Source: Marinobacterium rhizophilum (lineage in GTDB: Bacteria; Pseudomonadota; Gammaproteobacteria; Pseudomonadales; Balneatricaceae). From it: 64,000 bases of DNA. How positions within the stretch are numbered: position 1 is the stretch's first letter; every line of letters starts with the position of its first letter. Location: contig NZ_CP073347.1 in assembly GCF_024397915.1 (NCBI RefSeq), forward strand, positions 186,001-250,000, in the 5' to 3' direction. The notes beneath the pieces were generated by a model. The model did not search any database. It worked only from the letters and a program-made list of their open reading frames with translations, and had not been told where the DNA came from. This document shows positions 1 to 8,582 of this stretch, in pieces. Position numbers and translations under genes: made by a program.

Positions 1-742
1 CGGTACCTTCGTTGCGGGTCGGCAGCAGGGTGCGGGTATCGCTGTAGGCCATGACCTCGCCAATCGGTTTGCCCATGTGGCTTGGTTCGGTAACGATGTT
101 CAGGCCCTTGTTGGTGGTGCGACCCCAGGTGACCTTGCCGCTGTTGTTTACTTCCGCCAGGTCGCGCTTTTCCATCTCTTCGGTGTAGGCGCGGTAAGGG
201 AAGTTGTGGTTGGCAAGCACCTGCATGGCTTGGTTTTCACCGGATGGAATCGGGAAGGGGATGGCGCCCATGTAGCCGGTAAAGCCCATGCCACCGTCGA
301 CAAGGGTAGATTCAAGCGCATTGCGCTTGGCAATTTCGCACACCTCATCGGGGTAGCGGAAATCGCGCCGGCCCTGGTAGACCGGGATCTGGTAGCTGGT
401 TGCGAAGCGTTTTAGCAGGGCGATCTGGCCTTCGCTCAGGTTGTCCTTGTACTGCTCCCAGTTTTGACCGTCTATAACCAAAATCGGCTTGTCATCCGCA
501 TAGGGGTCAATCGGGTGCTGGCCGACATTGGGTGTGTAGTTGATGCCTGGTGGAGTACCGAGCCACTTGCCGGAGAAGGCTGGGATGGTGCCTGCGTCGT
601 TACCTGCGGTGACAGCGCCGACGCAGGTGAGCTCGTTGCCCAGCTTGGCCGCTTCGGCGGCGGAAACCTGGGCATTGGCAGAAACAGACAGAGTAAGGAC
701 GACTGAAGCCGCCAGGGGCTTCCACAAGTGCTGCTTTTTCAT
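1..742 (-). CDS. DUF1329 family outer-membrane-associated protein, 3' end outside window
   Basis: The reading frame starts at ATG 742 after an AGGAGG ribosome site and runs off the left edge, leaving about 247 codons. It opens with a signal peptide (MKKQHLWKPLAASVVLTLS, then an ANA-type cleavage region). The mature part carries GNELTCVGAVTAGND, an early W and a TYQIPVYQGRRDFRYPD stretch, as in DUF1329 proteins. Members of this family sit beside RND transporters, YCF48 and DUF1302 genes in hydrophobic-substrate degradation clusters and are thought to act in the outer membrane or periplasm; the exact role is unknown. RND and YCF48 genes of that type lie at 13769-17205 here. A candidate regulon dyad lies upstream at 849-867. 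Confidence 0.82.
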   Translation of the reverse strand, partial: MKKQHLWKPLAASVVLTLSVSANAQVSAAEAAKLGNELTCVGAVTAGNDAGTIPAFSGKWLGTPPGINYTPNVGQHPIDPYADDKPILVIDGQNWEQYKDNLSEGQIALLKRFATSYQIPVYQGRRDFRYPDEVCEIAKRNALESTLVDGGMGFTGYMGAIPFPIPSGENQAMQVLANHNFPYRAYTEEMEKRDLAEVNNSGKVTWGRTTNKGLNIVTEPSHMGKPIGEVMAYSDTRTLLPTRNEGT

Positions 743-848
743 CTTGCCTCCTGATACAAACCCTTTTGCCACTGAGGGTTACTCAGCTGAACGGCAATTG
801 GGTTTATTGTTGTTGTACAGGCATTGTTGGGTAACGGGAGGCGGGACA

Positions 849-867
849 AATCGTCTAAAGAGACTAG
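849..867 (+). promoter_or_regulatory. Candidate regulon operator (AATCGTC-N6-GACTAG)
   Basis: This is one copy of the CGTC-N6-GAC dyad seen in most promoter regions of the steroid genes. A -10-like hexamer AACAAT (minus strand, 829-824) lies about 31 nt from the dyad centre towards the DUF1329 gene. The rest of gap 743-1098 holds only this site and the terminator at 1041-1074. The role is inferred from recurrence. Confidence 0.5.
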
Positions 868-1040
868 TCCTCTTGTTCTGCGGGTTAGTTGTTGCGCCAG
901 GGCGCATGTATGCTGGATCTCAGATCTGTATAAACTCTGAAAATTCGCCTGTTCTCGTGTTTTTTATCGGCTTCTGTTATGGCTTTTTAGCAGCTGTGAT
1001 AGTGCAAGTGCCGAGGCTCTCGGGCGTGTTTAGCCTGTAC

Positions 1041-1074
1041 GAAAAACGGCCAGAAGGGATAGCTTCTGGCCGTT
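1041..1074 (-). terminator. Rho-independent terminator of the MFS-Rieske operon
   Basis: A perfect 12-bp stem (AACGGCCAGAAG at 1045-1056, its complement at 1063-1074, 6-nt loop) is followed on the minus strand by a T-run ending at 1042. It lies 25 nt past the Rieske stop codon. Confidence 0.85.
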
Positions 1075-1098
1075 GTGTAAACGGAATGGTTGCCGGGT

Positions 1099-2193
1099 TC
1101 AGCTTTGAGTATAGGGCTCGGCTCCCCGGGGAACGTACAGACCTTCGCACTTGTCCAGGAATTCGGCTTTGCGCTCACGCGGGTTATAGAATTGCTTGTA
1201 CCAGATACGTGCCTTCATGAAGGGCCCGTCACTGGGCAGGAACATACCATTGAAGCAGGGCGCCTTGTTGGTCCAGACCTCGAAGTCCTGCTCAAAGGCG
1301 AGTCGACTGGAGTGCTGGAACTGGCGTGCTGCGATGCCGTCCTCCACGGTTACCTCGGCGTTGCCGCCAGGCGATTTCACCAGCAGTGCGTGCCAGACAC
1401 GAATGCTGCCGTCCTCGACCGGTGTGTGGGTAATGAACAGGATCGATTCGTAGTATCCGCTCAGGTAGGAAATCAGCACACCCGGGCCGTGGTAGGTGGT
1501 GAGGGTATGCAGTACTGGGCTCTCGCCGTCCGGATTCACCAGGGTGCGGTGCGGGCCGCACTGGCGCTGCGTGGCCAGATGGCCGGAAAATTCGTTCTCG
1601 TAGCGTAGCACGGTGGAGCCGTGGATCGGACTCAGATGGCCGTAATCGCAGATATTGTCGATGACTTCCTGTGGGTGCTGTTGCAGCATGCCCAGGTCAT
1701 CGTATTTCCACTGCACCCAGGACTTGTCGTCCCATTCCGGCAGGGTCGGGTGATCCCACTCGGGTTCGCCGCCTTCGGGATCGTGCCAGACCCAGATAGC
1801 GCCCAGGCTTTCCTTGACGGTCCAGGACTTGATACAGGCCGTTTTGGGGATGGGACCCTCGTGGTAGGGAATATCATCACATTGTCCATCCGGGCCAAAA
1901 CGCCAGGCGTGGTATGGACAGCGAATGCTGTCCCCCTCGATGTTGGTGCCGCCACCGTCGATGATGACGTAGGAAGTGTCGTTCGGTGCGGCCAGGTGAG
2001 TTTTCATGTGCGGGCAGTACGCATCGAGCAACACCACCCGGCCGGTCTCGCGACCGCGATACAGTGCGAAGTCACGTCCGAAAAAGCGTACCGCCAGCGG
2101 TTTGTGGGTATTGATTTCGTCGGCGGTCGCAATCATGAACCAGCCGCGCGGGAAGGTGAAATCACCGAGGCGATAATCCTGGGATGTTGCCAT
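1099..2193 (-). CDS. kshA: Rieske non-heme iron oxygenase, 3-ketosteroid 9alpha-hydroxylase (KshA)-like
   Basis: 364 aa from ATG 2193 (AAGGAG upstream; a longer in-frame start at 2325 would overlap the MFS gene). The N-terminal Rieske domain has CPH and CPYHAWRFGPDG for the 2Fe-2S centre. The catalytic domain has NICDYGHLSPIHG (D-x2-H-x4-H iron ligands) and EQDFEVWTNKAP, both as in KshA. KshA hydroxylates C9 of androstadienediones, which with delta1-dehydrogenation opens ring B; it needs the KshB reductase, found here at 18721. The two Rieske half-motifs are about 29 residues apart, longer than the usual 15-18, so there is an insertion around ASYV/IDGGG. It could hydroxylate another steroid position. 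Confidence 0.72.
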   Translation of the reverse strand: MATSQDYRLGDFTFPRGWFMIATADEINTHKPLAVRFFGRDFALYRGRETGRVVLLDAYCPHMKTHLAAPNDTSYVIIDGGGTNIEGDSIRCPYHAWRFGPDGQCDDIPYHEGPIPKTACIKSWTVKESLGAIWVWHDPEGGEPEWDHPTLPEWDDKSWVQWKYDDLGMLQQHPQEVIDNICDYGHLSPIHGSTVLRYENEFSGHLATQRQCGPHRTLVNPDGESPVLHTLTTYHGPGVLISYLSGYYESILFITHTPVEDGSIRVWHALLVKSPGGNAEVTVEDGIAARQFQHSSRLAFEQDFEVWTNKAPCFNGMFLPSDGPFMKARIWYKQFYNPRERKAEFLDKCEGLYVPRGAEPYTQS

Positions 2194-2218
2194 GGGGAAC
2201 TCCTTGAGCCTGTTGTTA

Positions 2219-3640
2219 TTACCCGTTTGATTTTGAATAAGCTGTCGGCTCAGGGCATACCCTGTTTGGACTACTCGGATTTTCCGGCTGGGAAAGGGTG
2301 TGTGGACTGCTGACTTTGTCTGCATCGAGATGGATCAGGCGACGCTTGTAGGGGCCCAGTGCCAGGAGATAGAGCGCGGCGGCAACGAGCAGCAGGCTCA
2401 GTACGGTAACCAGCGCATAACGCAGGCCATCGGGACCCAGGCTCTGGGTGTAATAGTCACTTAGGGTGCCGGAGAGCAGAGGGCCAAAACCCGCGCCCAG
2501 CAGGGTCATGAAGAGATTCAGAAAGGCGGCGCCCATGGCGCGCTGCGAGCTGGTCAGCAGATGGCTGATGGCGGTGAACGTCAGGGAGGGCCACCAGCTG
2601 TTAAAGAAGGCAAATCCCGCGGCGAACAACATGGCGTAGGGGATACTCATGCCGCCAAGCTGGAAACTGGAGGTCTGTGGCCAGAGCAAAAACGCGATTC
2701 CCATCGGCAGGCTGAGCAGGATACCGATCAGCGGCAGGCCAATCTGCCAGCCAGTATTTTTGACAATCAGCTTGTCGCAGAACCAGCCACTGAAAATAGC
2801 GCCGCAGGCCGCAAACAGGCCACTGGCGATACCAAACAGAAAGCCCGCCTGTGCCAGCGGCATCTCGTAGGTCCGCAGCAGAAAGGTGGGCGCCCAGATG
2901 CCGTAGCCATAGCCGACAACACCGGTGAGACCGCAGGCGAAGCAGAGCAGGACAAAGGAACGCACCTTGAAGATGGCGGCGATCTGCGGTCCCATTTTCT
3001 GGCCGGATACGACCTTGGCCTGGCGCTTCTCTTCATCGCTGTCGAAGATTCCACGGCCGGGGTCGCGGGTAAAGATCCAAAGCGTGGCGGCCAGCAGGAC
3101 CCCGGGAATGCCGAAAAACAGGAAGGTGGCGCGCCAGCCATAGTTCTGGGCGATATAGCCGCCGGCGACCATGGCGATCAGCAGACCCAGCTGTGGCCCT
3201 AGCATGAAGATGCTCATGGCCAGAGAGCGGCGCGCCTTGGGATAGAGATCCGACACCAGTGATACCGAAGGCGCCATGCCCCCCGCCTCACCGACGGCCA
3301 CCGCCATGCGGGCTGCAAGCATCTGCCAGAAACTGGTCGCCATACCACAGGCCATGGTTGCCAGGCTCCAGAGACCGCAGCAGATGGAGATCATCTTGCG
3401 CCTGTCGGTGCCCTGATCGGCCATGCGACCCAGCGGAATGCCGAGGATGCCGTACAGCACAGCAAACGCCAGCCCTGTCAGCAGTCCCATCATGGTGTCT
3501 GTTGCCTGAAATTCCTGCTTGATCGGCTCCAGCACAATGGCGATCACATTGCGATCAATAAAGGAGAACACATATACCAGTGCCAGCAGGGCAAGGGTCA
3601 GGTGACTCCTGGGCGTGACTTGAGGAGAGGGGAGGTGCAT
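2219..3640 (-). CDS. MFS transporter (spinster-like), probable steroid or intermediate carrier
   Basis: 473 aa with about 12 hydrophobic segments. The first segments carry SFIDRNVIAIVLEPIK and the loop motif GRMADQGTDRRK, the MFS loop 2-3 signature. The start at 3640 has GGAGC upstream. The gene ends 25 nt before the Rieske start, so the two form one operon. It is divergent from the MBL gene and shares the dyad at 3701-3719. The substrate cannot be read from the sequence; uptake or export of a steroid acid is inferred from position. Confidence 0.75.
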   Translation of the reverse strand: MHLPSPQVTPRSHLTLALLALVYVFSFIDRNVIAIVLEPIKQEFQATDTMMGLLTGLAFAVLYGILGIPLGRMADQGTDRRKMISICCGLWSLATMACGMATSFWQMLAARMAVAVGEAGGMAPSVSLVSDLYPKARRSLAMSIFMLGPQLGLLIAMVAGGYIAQNYGWRATFLFFGIPGVLLAATLWIFTRDPGRGIFDSDEEKRQAKVVSGQKMGPQIAAIFKVRSFVLLCFACGLTGVVGYGYGIWAPTFLLRTYEMPLAQAGFLFGIASGLFAACGAIFSGWFCDKLIVKNTGWQIGLPLIGILLSLPMGIAFLLWPQTSSFQLGGMSIPYAMLFAAGFAFFNSWWPSLTFTAISHLLTSSQRAMGAAFLNLFMTLLGAGFGPLLSGTLSDYYTQSLGPDGLRYALVTVLSLLLVAAALYLLALGPYKRRLIHLDADKVSSPHTLSQPENPSSPNRVCPEPTAYSKSNG

Positions 3641-3700
3641 GGCAAAGCTCCAATCAGCTTATTGTTGTTGATCACAAGTTACGCGAGTCAGTTATGGCGG

Positions 3701-3719
3701 CATCGTCCTTTTGGACGTA
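3701..3719 (+). promoter_or_regulatory. Candidate regulon operator between divergent MFS and MBL genes
   Basis: CATCGTC-CTTTTG-GACGTA, containing the perfect inverted repeat CGTCC-TTTT-GGACG. A -10-like TAACTT (minus strand, 3681-3676) lies 31-32 nt away towards the MFS gene, and a weaker TCAGAT (3741) lies 33 nt away towards the MBL gene. One site could serve both promoters. Confidence 0.55.
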
Positions 3720-3790
3720 GTGAGCAGGCGCGAGATCACGTCAGATGGAGGCCTTGAACTGCGTCCCAGTCAATATAACAGGAGATTGTC

Positions 3791-4867
3791 ATGCCGGAAT
3801 GTGCAAGCGCGACCCAGCTGAGTCAGCGCAAGGCAGCCGAGCGCGATGCGCTGGAGTACCCGTTCGACGTGCCGTCCGGTGCGGGTGCGGTCACGGAAGT
3901 CGCGGCCGGCGTGTACTGGGCACGGATCCCGATGCCGATGGCACTGGATCATATCAATGTTTATCTGCTGGCGGATAGCGAGGGCTGGTATCTGGTTGAT
4001 ACCGGCTTGAATACCGACGCGTCCAAGGCCTGCTGGCGACAACTGGCCGAACAGCAGTTTCCCGGGCTACCTCTGAAGGGCGTGATCTGTACTCACTTTC
4101 ACTATGATCATGCCGGACTTGCCAGCTGGCTGATGCGGGAGTTCGACGCGCCGCTCTATATGACTCATGGCGAGTATTTCACCATGCGTGCCCTGGCCAG
4201 CTCCAACGCCGTAGTAAAGGAAGAATCGCAACGTGCATTTTTTGCTCGTGCCGGCATGCAGCCAGAGCAGTTCGATCAGATGTTCAAGGCGCACCGAAAA
4301 GATCCTTTCGTACCTGATTTTCCGCCCAGTTTCATACGGCTGCGTGAAGGCGGCCATCTGAGTATCGGCGGGCGCGAGTGGCGAGTCGTTATTGGAGAAG
4401 GGCACTCGCCGGAACATGCCTGTCTTTATGCTGCGGACGAGGCGATTCTGCTGGCCGGTGACCAGGTACTGCCCACCATCAGCTCCAATATACTGGTTAG
4501 CGATGTTGAACCTGAGGCCAATCCGCTCGAGAACTGGCTGGCTTCCTTGCAGCGGTTGCAGCAGCTATCCCCCGATACATTGGTATTGCCTGCGCACGGC
4601 CCCGTGTTTCGGGGGCTGCATACCCGGGTGCAGCAACTGGAGGCACATCATGAGCGTCAGCTTGATACCCTGCTGGAGCGTGCGGACCAGGGCGAGAAAT
4701 TTACCGCCTATCAGGCAATGGGGTGGCTGTTCCGGCGCGAGTTGAAATCATTTGAATTGATTCTGGGTCTGGGCGAGGCGCTGGCGCATCTGAGCTATTT
4801 ATGTCGGGCCCGCCGGTTACGTCGGGTTGCCGACGCCCAGGGGCTGGACTGGTACCAGGCCAACTGA
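3791..4867 (+). CDS. MBL-fold metallohydrolase
   Basis: 358 aa, start ATG 3791 after CAGGAGA. The metal site is complete: THFHYDHAG (HxHxDH, about residues 101-106), GHSPEHA, AGDQVL and LPAHGPVF. This architecture fits lactonase, thioesterase or glyoxalase-II-like hydrolases. It is 38 nt upstream of a CoA ligase in the same direction and behind a regulon dyad, so a role on a steroid lactone or acyl-CoA thioester is plausible. The substrate is not determined. Confidence 0.8.
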   Translation: MPECASATQLSQRKAAERDALEYPFDVPSGAGAVTEVAAGVYWARIPMPMALDHINVYLLADSEGWYLVDTGLNTDASKACWRQLAEQQFPGLPLKGVICTHFHYDHAGLASWLMREFDAPLYMTHGEYFTMRALASSNAVVKEESQRAFFARAGMQPEQFDQMFKAHRKDPFVPDFPPSFIRLREGGHLSIGGREWRVVIGEGHSPEHACLYAADEAILLAGDQVLPTISSNILVSDVEPEANPLENWLASLQRLQQLSPDTLVLPAHGPVFRGLHTRVQQLEAHHERQLDTLLERADQGEKFTAYQAMGWLFRRELKSFELILGLGEALAHLSYLCRARRLRRVADAQGLDWYQAN

Positions 4868-4904
4868 TTGAATTGTGAGTAAAACAAGAATGGGAGACCC
4901 CAAA

Positions 4905-6599
4905 ATGAATGCCATTTCGGAGCAAGCAGTTGACGTTCAGGGGCAACTTACCGCACCGGGCGCGCCTTTCGAGCTGACAGAAGTGAGTACCCCGCACGGG
5001 CGCCAGGCCGTCTACCGGAATGCCCCCGAGAGTTTGGTAGAGGTGATTGCTCAGTCCCGGCGTGATGACGACGGCTGTTTTCTCGTTTATCAGAGTGAGC
5101 GCTGGAGCTTTCAGCGCTTCTACGCCGAGGTGGATGCCCTGGCATCCTGGATGCATTCTCAGGGTGTAAAGCCGGGGCATCGAGTTGCCATCGCGATGCG
5201 CAACCGACCGGAATGGGTTGCGGTCTTTGTCGCTACTGCGCGTCTTGGCGCGGTACCGGCGCCGTTGAACAGTTTCGGTCTTGGCGAGGAACTGCGTAGC
5301 GCCCTGGATGATCTGCAAGCGGATATATTGGCCTGTGACAGCGACCGTCTGGAGCGTATCGGTGCAAAAAACATCGGCGCCTCGACGCGGGTATTGTTGG
5401 TGGGTGAATCCCCCGCCAATCCGGGTACGGTGCTGTATCCTTATGCCGAGGTTGTCGCGCAACCGGCCGGTGTTTTGCCACAGGTTGATCTGAAACCCGA
5501 AGATCCGGCGCTGATCCTGTTTACCTCTGGCGCCACCAGCAAGGCCAAGGCGGTGGTCTCGTCGCAGCGTGCGGTTTGCCAGGCGCTTTACAACATCGAC
5601 TATATCAGCGCCGTGTCGGTCATGACGTCCCCCGAGGCGCTAGCACGGGTGCAGAAGATGGCACGCGCGCCGGTGATCCTTACGGCGGTGCCGCTGTTTC
5701 ACGTCAGCGGTCTGCACGCCCAGCTCCTTACTGCACTGCGTACCGGGCGCCGGCTGGTGTTCATGCATAAATGGGACCCGGTCCAGGCAGTGGAGCTGAT
5801 GGCCATCGAGCAGGTGACGCAATTTAACGGCGCGCCCTCGATGGTGATGCAGCTGCTGCGCGAACCCGGTTTTCATCAAGTGGAGGTCAAAGGCGGTCTT
5901 GCTGGCCTGGGCTTCGGTGGTGCCGGTTTGCCGCAGAGCCTGATTGATGAGGTGTTAAATTCACTGCCCGAGCAGCTCGTGGGTATCGGCTATGGCATGA
6001 CCGAATCCAACGGCGTTGGTGCCGGCATCTCGGGTGACCTGTTCCGTCTGCGTCCGAGCAGCTCCGGGCTGGTGTCGCCGCTGGTGCAGGTGCGTATCGT
6101 TGCACCCAATGGTGAGTCATTGCCTGCGGGAGAGAATGGCGAAATTTGCCTTCGCGCGCCGACCCTCATGACCGAGTACCTGAACGACCCGGCAGCCACC
6201 GCCGCCGCGCTGCGCGAAGGCTGGCTGCATACCGGTGATCTTGGGCATGTTGATGACAACGGCTGCATCTATATCGTGGACCGCCTCAAGGATGTGATTA
6301 ACCGGGCCGGTGAGAATATCGCCGCAGCGGAGGTTGAATCCTGTCTGCTGCGCCACCCGCTGGTGCGCGAGGCGGCAGTCTTCGGGGTGCCGGATGATAT
6401 GACGGGCGAGGCCGTGGTCGCGGCGGTGGCCATCGAGCCGGGTGAGGAGCTGTCTGAGTCTGACCTGCAGGCCTTCGTCGGCGGCATCCTTGCCTCCTAC
6501 AAGGTCCCCTCGGTCATCTCGGTGCAGCAGGAAAAGCTGGCCCGTAACCCCGCCGGCAAGTTGCTCAAGGCGCAGATCAAGCAGCTAATAGGCTTCTGA
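4905..6599 (+). CDS. Acyl-CoA synthetase (AMP-forming), probable steroid side-chain CoA ligase
   Basis: 564 aa from ATG 4905, chosen because GGGAGA lies 8 nt upstream; a GTG at 4875 would add 10 residues without a better site. ANL-family motifs are in order: LFTSGATSKAKAV (P-loop), GYGMTESNGVG, LHTGDLGHVDDNG, DRLKDVINRAGENI and the C-terminal catalytic lysine region RNPAGKLLK. In bile-acid or sterol degradation this enzyme class activates the side-chain carboxylate before beta-oxidation. Neighbouring MBL, KstD and ACAD genes support that use. The exact chain length cannot be told. Confidence 0.82.
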   Translation: MNAISEQAVDVQGQLTAPGAPFELTEVSTPHGRQAVYRNAPESLVEVIAQSRRDDDGCFLVYQSERWSFQRFYAEVDALASWMHSQGVKPGHRVAIAMRNRPEWVAVFVATARLGAVPAPLNSFGLGEELRSALDDLQADILACDSDRLERIGAKNIGASTRVLLVGESPANPGTVLYPYAEVVAQPAGVLPQVDLKPEDPALILFTSGATSKAKAVVSSQRAVCQALYNIDYISAVSVMTSPEALARVQKMARAPVILTAVPLFHVSGLHAQLLTALRTGRRLVFMHKWDPVQAVELMAIEQVTQFNGAPSMVMQLLREPGFHQVEVKGGLAGLGFGGAGLPQSLIDEVLNSLPEQLVGIGYGMTESNGVGAGISGDLFRLRPSSSGLVSPLVQVRIVAPNGESLPAGENGEICLRAPTLMTEYLNDPAATAAALREGWLHTGDLGHVDDNGCIYIVDRLKDVINRAGENIAAAEVESCLLRHPLVREAAVFGVPDDMTGEAVVAAVAIEPGEELSESDLQAFVGGILASYKVPSVISVQQEKLARNPAGKLLKAQIKQLIGF

Positions 6600-6617
6600 A
6601 TCCGCGTTAACTCACTG

Positions 6618-6635
6618 CGGTGCCGCCCGGCACCG
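6618..6635 (+). terminator. Terminator-like hairpin after the CoA ligase gene
   Basis: CGGTGCCG-CC-CGGCACCG is a perfect 8-bp inverted repeat 18 nt after the stop codon, followed by TGGTTTCCC. The T-run is short, so termination may be partial. Confidence 0.45.
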
Positions 6636-6720
6636 TGGTTTCCCTATTGGCTGTTGCACTTGTCAGCCTGCTCGAACAATAAACCCTCTGCCTGCTTTTT
6701 GTATCGACCCGCCGGGTGAG

Positions 6721-6738
6721 TAGTCCGGTTTGACGATG
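6721..6738 (-). promoter_or_regulatory. Candidate regulon operator upstream of kstD operon
   Basis: Minus-strand CATCGTC-AAACCG-GACTA, a strong match to the repeated dyad. CATTAT at 6760-6765 is a -10-like hexamer about 33 nt from its centre, and the kstD start follows at 6852. Confidence 0.55.
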
Positions 6739-6851
6739 CCTGCGGTTGTTCTCCTCTCTCATTATGTCACCTGAATGCCATTGGGTTTGGCGTCGCTGAA
6801 GCGGCCTTGCCGGCCGTGCGCGGAGCAAGAATAACAAGGGGGAGTGAGCAG

Positions 6852-8582
6852 ATGACATCACAGGTAACAGTAGCCGACAGTTATGACGTCGTAGTGGTCG
6901 GGTCCGGTGCGGGGGCCATGTCTGCCGCGATTTTCGCCGCAGATCAGGAGATGAAGGTTCTTATTGTTGAAAAGAGTGACAAGTATGGCGGCACCTCGGC
7001 GCTGTCCGGTGGCGGCATCTGGATCCCCAATAACCATTACTTCAAGGCCATGGGCGGCGACGACAGTTACGATAAGGCGCTGACCTATCTAAAGGCATCG
7101 ACCGGGGGTGGCGTTGACGAAAAGCGCCTGCATGCCTATCTCGACAACGCGCCCAAGATGATGCAGTACCTGGAAGACAATACCCGTCTGCATTACACCG
7201 TCGCTGAAAAGTATCCCGATTACTATCCCCAGCTGCCCGGCGCTATGTCCGGGGGCCGCACCCTGGACCCGGAGCTGTTTGATACCGCCGAGCTGGGCGA
7301 CGAGGTAGAGAACCTGCGCCCGGCTTCGCCGACAACCCTGCTGATGGGCAAGATCGCCTGGACCGCCCGCCATGCCCACAAGGCCATGGCAAAGGAGCGT
7401 GGCTGGCGGTTGATGATCCTCTGGCTGATGCTGCGCTACAAACTTGATTTCAGCTGGCGCCGCAAATCCCGCCGCGACCGTCGCTCAGCCCTGGGTAACG
7501 CCCTGGTGGCCTCACTGCGCTGTTCGCTGCTGGACCGTAAGGTCCCGCTCTGGCTCAACACCGATTTCAAGCAGCTGATCGAAACCGATGGCCGTATCAG
7601 CGGACTTGTGGTCGAGCGCAATGGCTCGCACCAGATCATTAACGTACGCCACGGCGTGATCCTGGGCTCCGGAGGCTTTGAGCAGAGTCAGACGCTGCGC
7701 GACAAGTACCTACCCCAGCCCACGCAGGTGAGCTGGAGTGCGACCCCGCCGGGTAACAACACCGGTGCTGCACTGGAGGCCGGGCAGGCGCTGGGTGCCG
7801 CCACCGACCTGTTGGACTGGGCCTGGTGGGCGCCGACCATCAACGTACCCCGGGAGGACAAGGCCCGCGGTGTCTTTGCCGAGCGCGCTTTCCCCGGCGC
7901 CATAGTCGTAAACGGGCAGGGCAAGCGCTTCGTCAATGAAGCCGCACCCTACCTGGAGTTTGTCGATGCCATGTACAAGGACAATGAGCGTTCCGGCGGC
8001 AAGTCCATCCCGGCCTGGGTCATATTCGATGGCCACTTCCGCTTTAACTATGCCATGGGCCCCCTGATGCCATCCCAGATCATGCCCGATAGCCGGCTGC
8101 CCAAAGCCTGGCACCAGACGGTGTACTGGAAGGCGGATTCGCTCGAAGCGCTTGCCGGGCAGATCGATGTGGATGCAGCCGGGCTCCAGGATACCGTGGG
8201 GCGCATCAACGGCTTTGCGGCCAGCGGCAAGGATGAGGATTTCCAGCGCGGCGGCAATGTATTCGATCGCTACTACGGCGACAGCAACGTCAAGCCCAAC
8301 CCTTGTCTGGCGCCGATCAAGAAAGGGCCTTTCTATGCGATGCGTCTGAATGCCGGGGATATCGGCACCAAGGGCGGCTTGCTGACCAACGAGCGCGGCT
8401 GTGTCGTGCGTGAAGACGGCTCGGAAATCGAGGGTCTCTACGCCATCGGCAACTGCTCGGCCTCGGTGATGGGTACCAGCTACCCCGGTGCTGGATCTAC
8501 CCTGGGCCCGGCCATGACCTTTGGCTATATCGCCGTCAACGACCTGGTGCGTCAACGGGATCAGCAGAAGGTGAAGGCATGA
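6852..8582 (+). CDS. kstD: 3-ketosteroid delta1-dehydrogenase (KstD)
   Basis: 576 aa flavoprotein from ATG 6852 (GGGGGAGTGAGCAG upstream; a longer start at 6807 lacks a site). The N terminus has the FAD dinucleotide fold VVVVGSGAGAMSAAIFAADQ, then EKSDKYGGTSALSGGGIWIPNN. The C terminus has the KstD signature GTSYPGAGSTLGPAMTFGY, including the Tyr and Gly that polarise the 3-keto group in KstD enzymes. It puts a C1-C2 double bond into 3-ketosteroids, which enables ring-B opening after 9alpha-hydroxylation. It overlaps the next gene by ATGA. Confidence 0.85.
   Translation: MTSQVTVADSYDVVVVGSGAGAMSAAIFAADQEMKVLIVEKSDKYGGTSALSGGGIWIPNNHYFKAMGGDDSYDKALTYLKASTGGGVDEKRLHAYLDNAPKMMQYLEDNTRLHYTVAEKYPDYYPQLPGAMSGGRTLDPELFDTAELGDEVENLRPASPTTLLMGKIAWTARHAHKAMAKERGWRLMILWLMLRYKLDFSWRRKSRRDRRSALGNALVASLRCSLLDRKVPLWLNTDFKQLIETDGRISGLVVERNGSHQIINVRHGVILGSGGFEQSQTLRDKYLPQPTQVSWSATPPGNNTGAALEAGQALGAATDLLDWAWWAPTINVPREDKARGVFAERAFPGAIVVNGQGKRFVNEAAPYLEFVDAMYKDNERSGGKSIPAWVIFDGHFRFNYAMGPLMPSQIMPDSRLPKAWHQTVYWKADSLEALAGQIDVDAAGLQDTVGRINGFAASGKDEDFQRGGNVFDRYYGDSNVKPNPCLAPIKKGPFYAMRLNAGDIGTKGGLLTNERGCVVREDGSEIEGLYAIGNCSASVMGTSYPGAGSTLGPAMTFGYIAVNDLVRQRDQQKVKA

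Noticed and set aside
540..1220. 226-codon plus-strand open frame
   Set aside because: It lies antisense to the DUF1329 and Rieske genes and across a terminator, with no ribosome site or recognisable domain.
2561..3202. 213-codon plus-strand frame inside the MFS gene
   Set aside because: Its Gln/Gly/Asp-rich product is the expected antisense of hydrophobic codons; no start signal.
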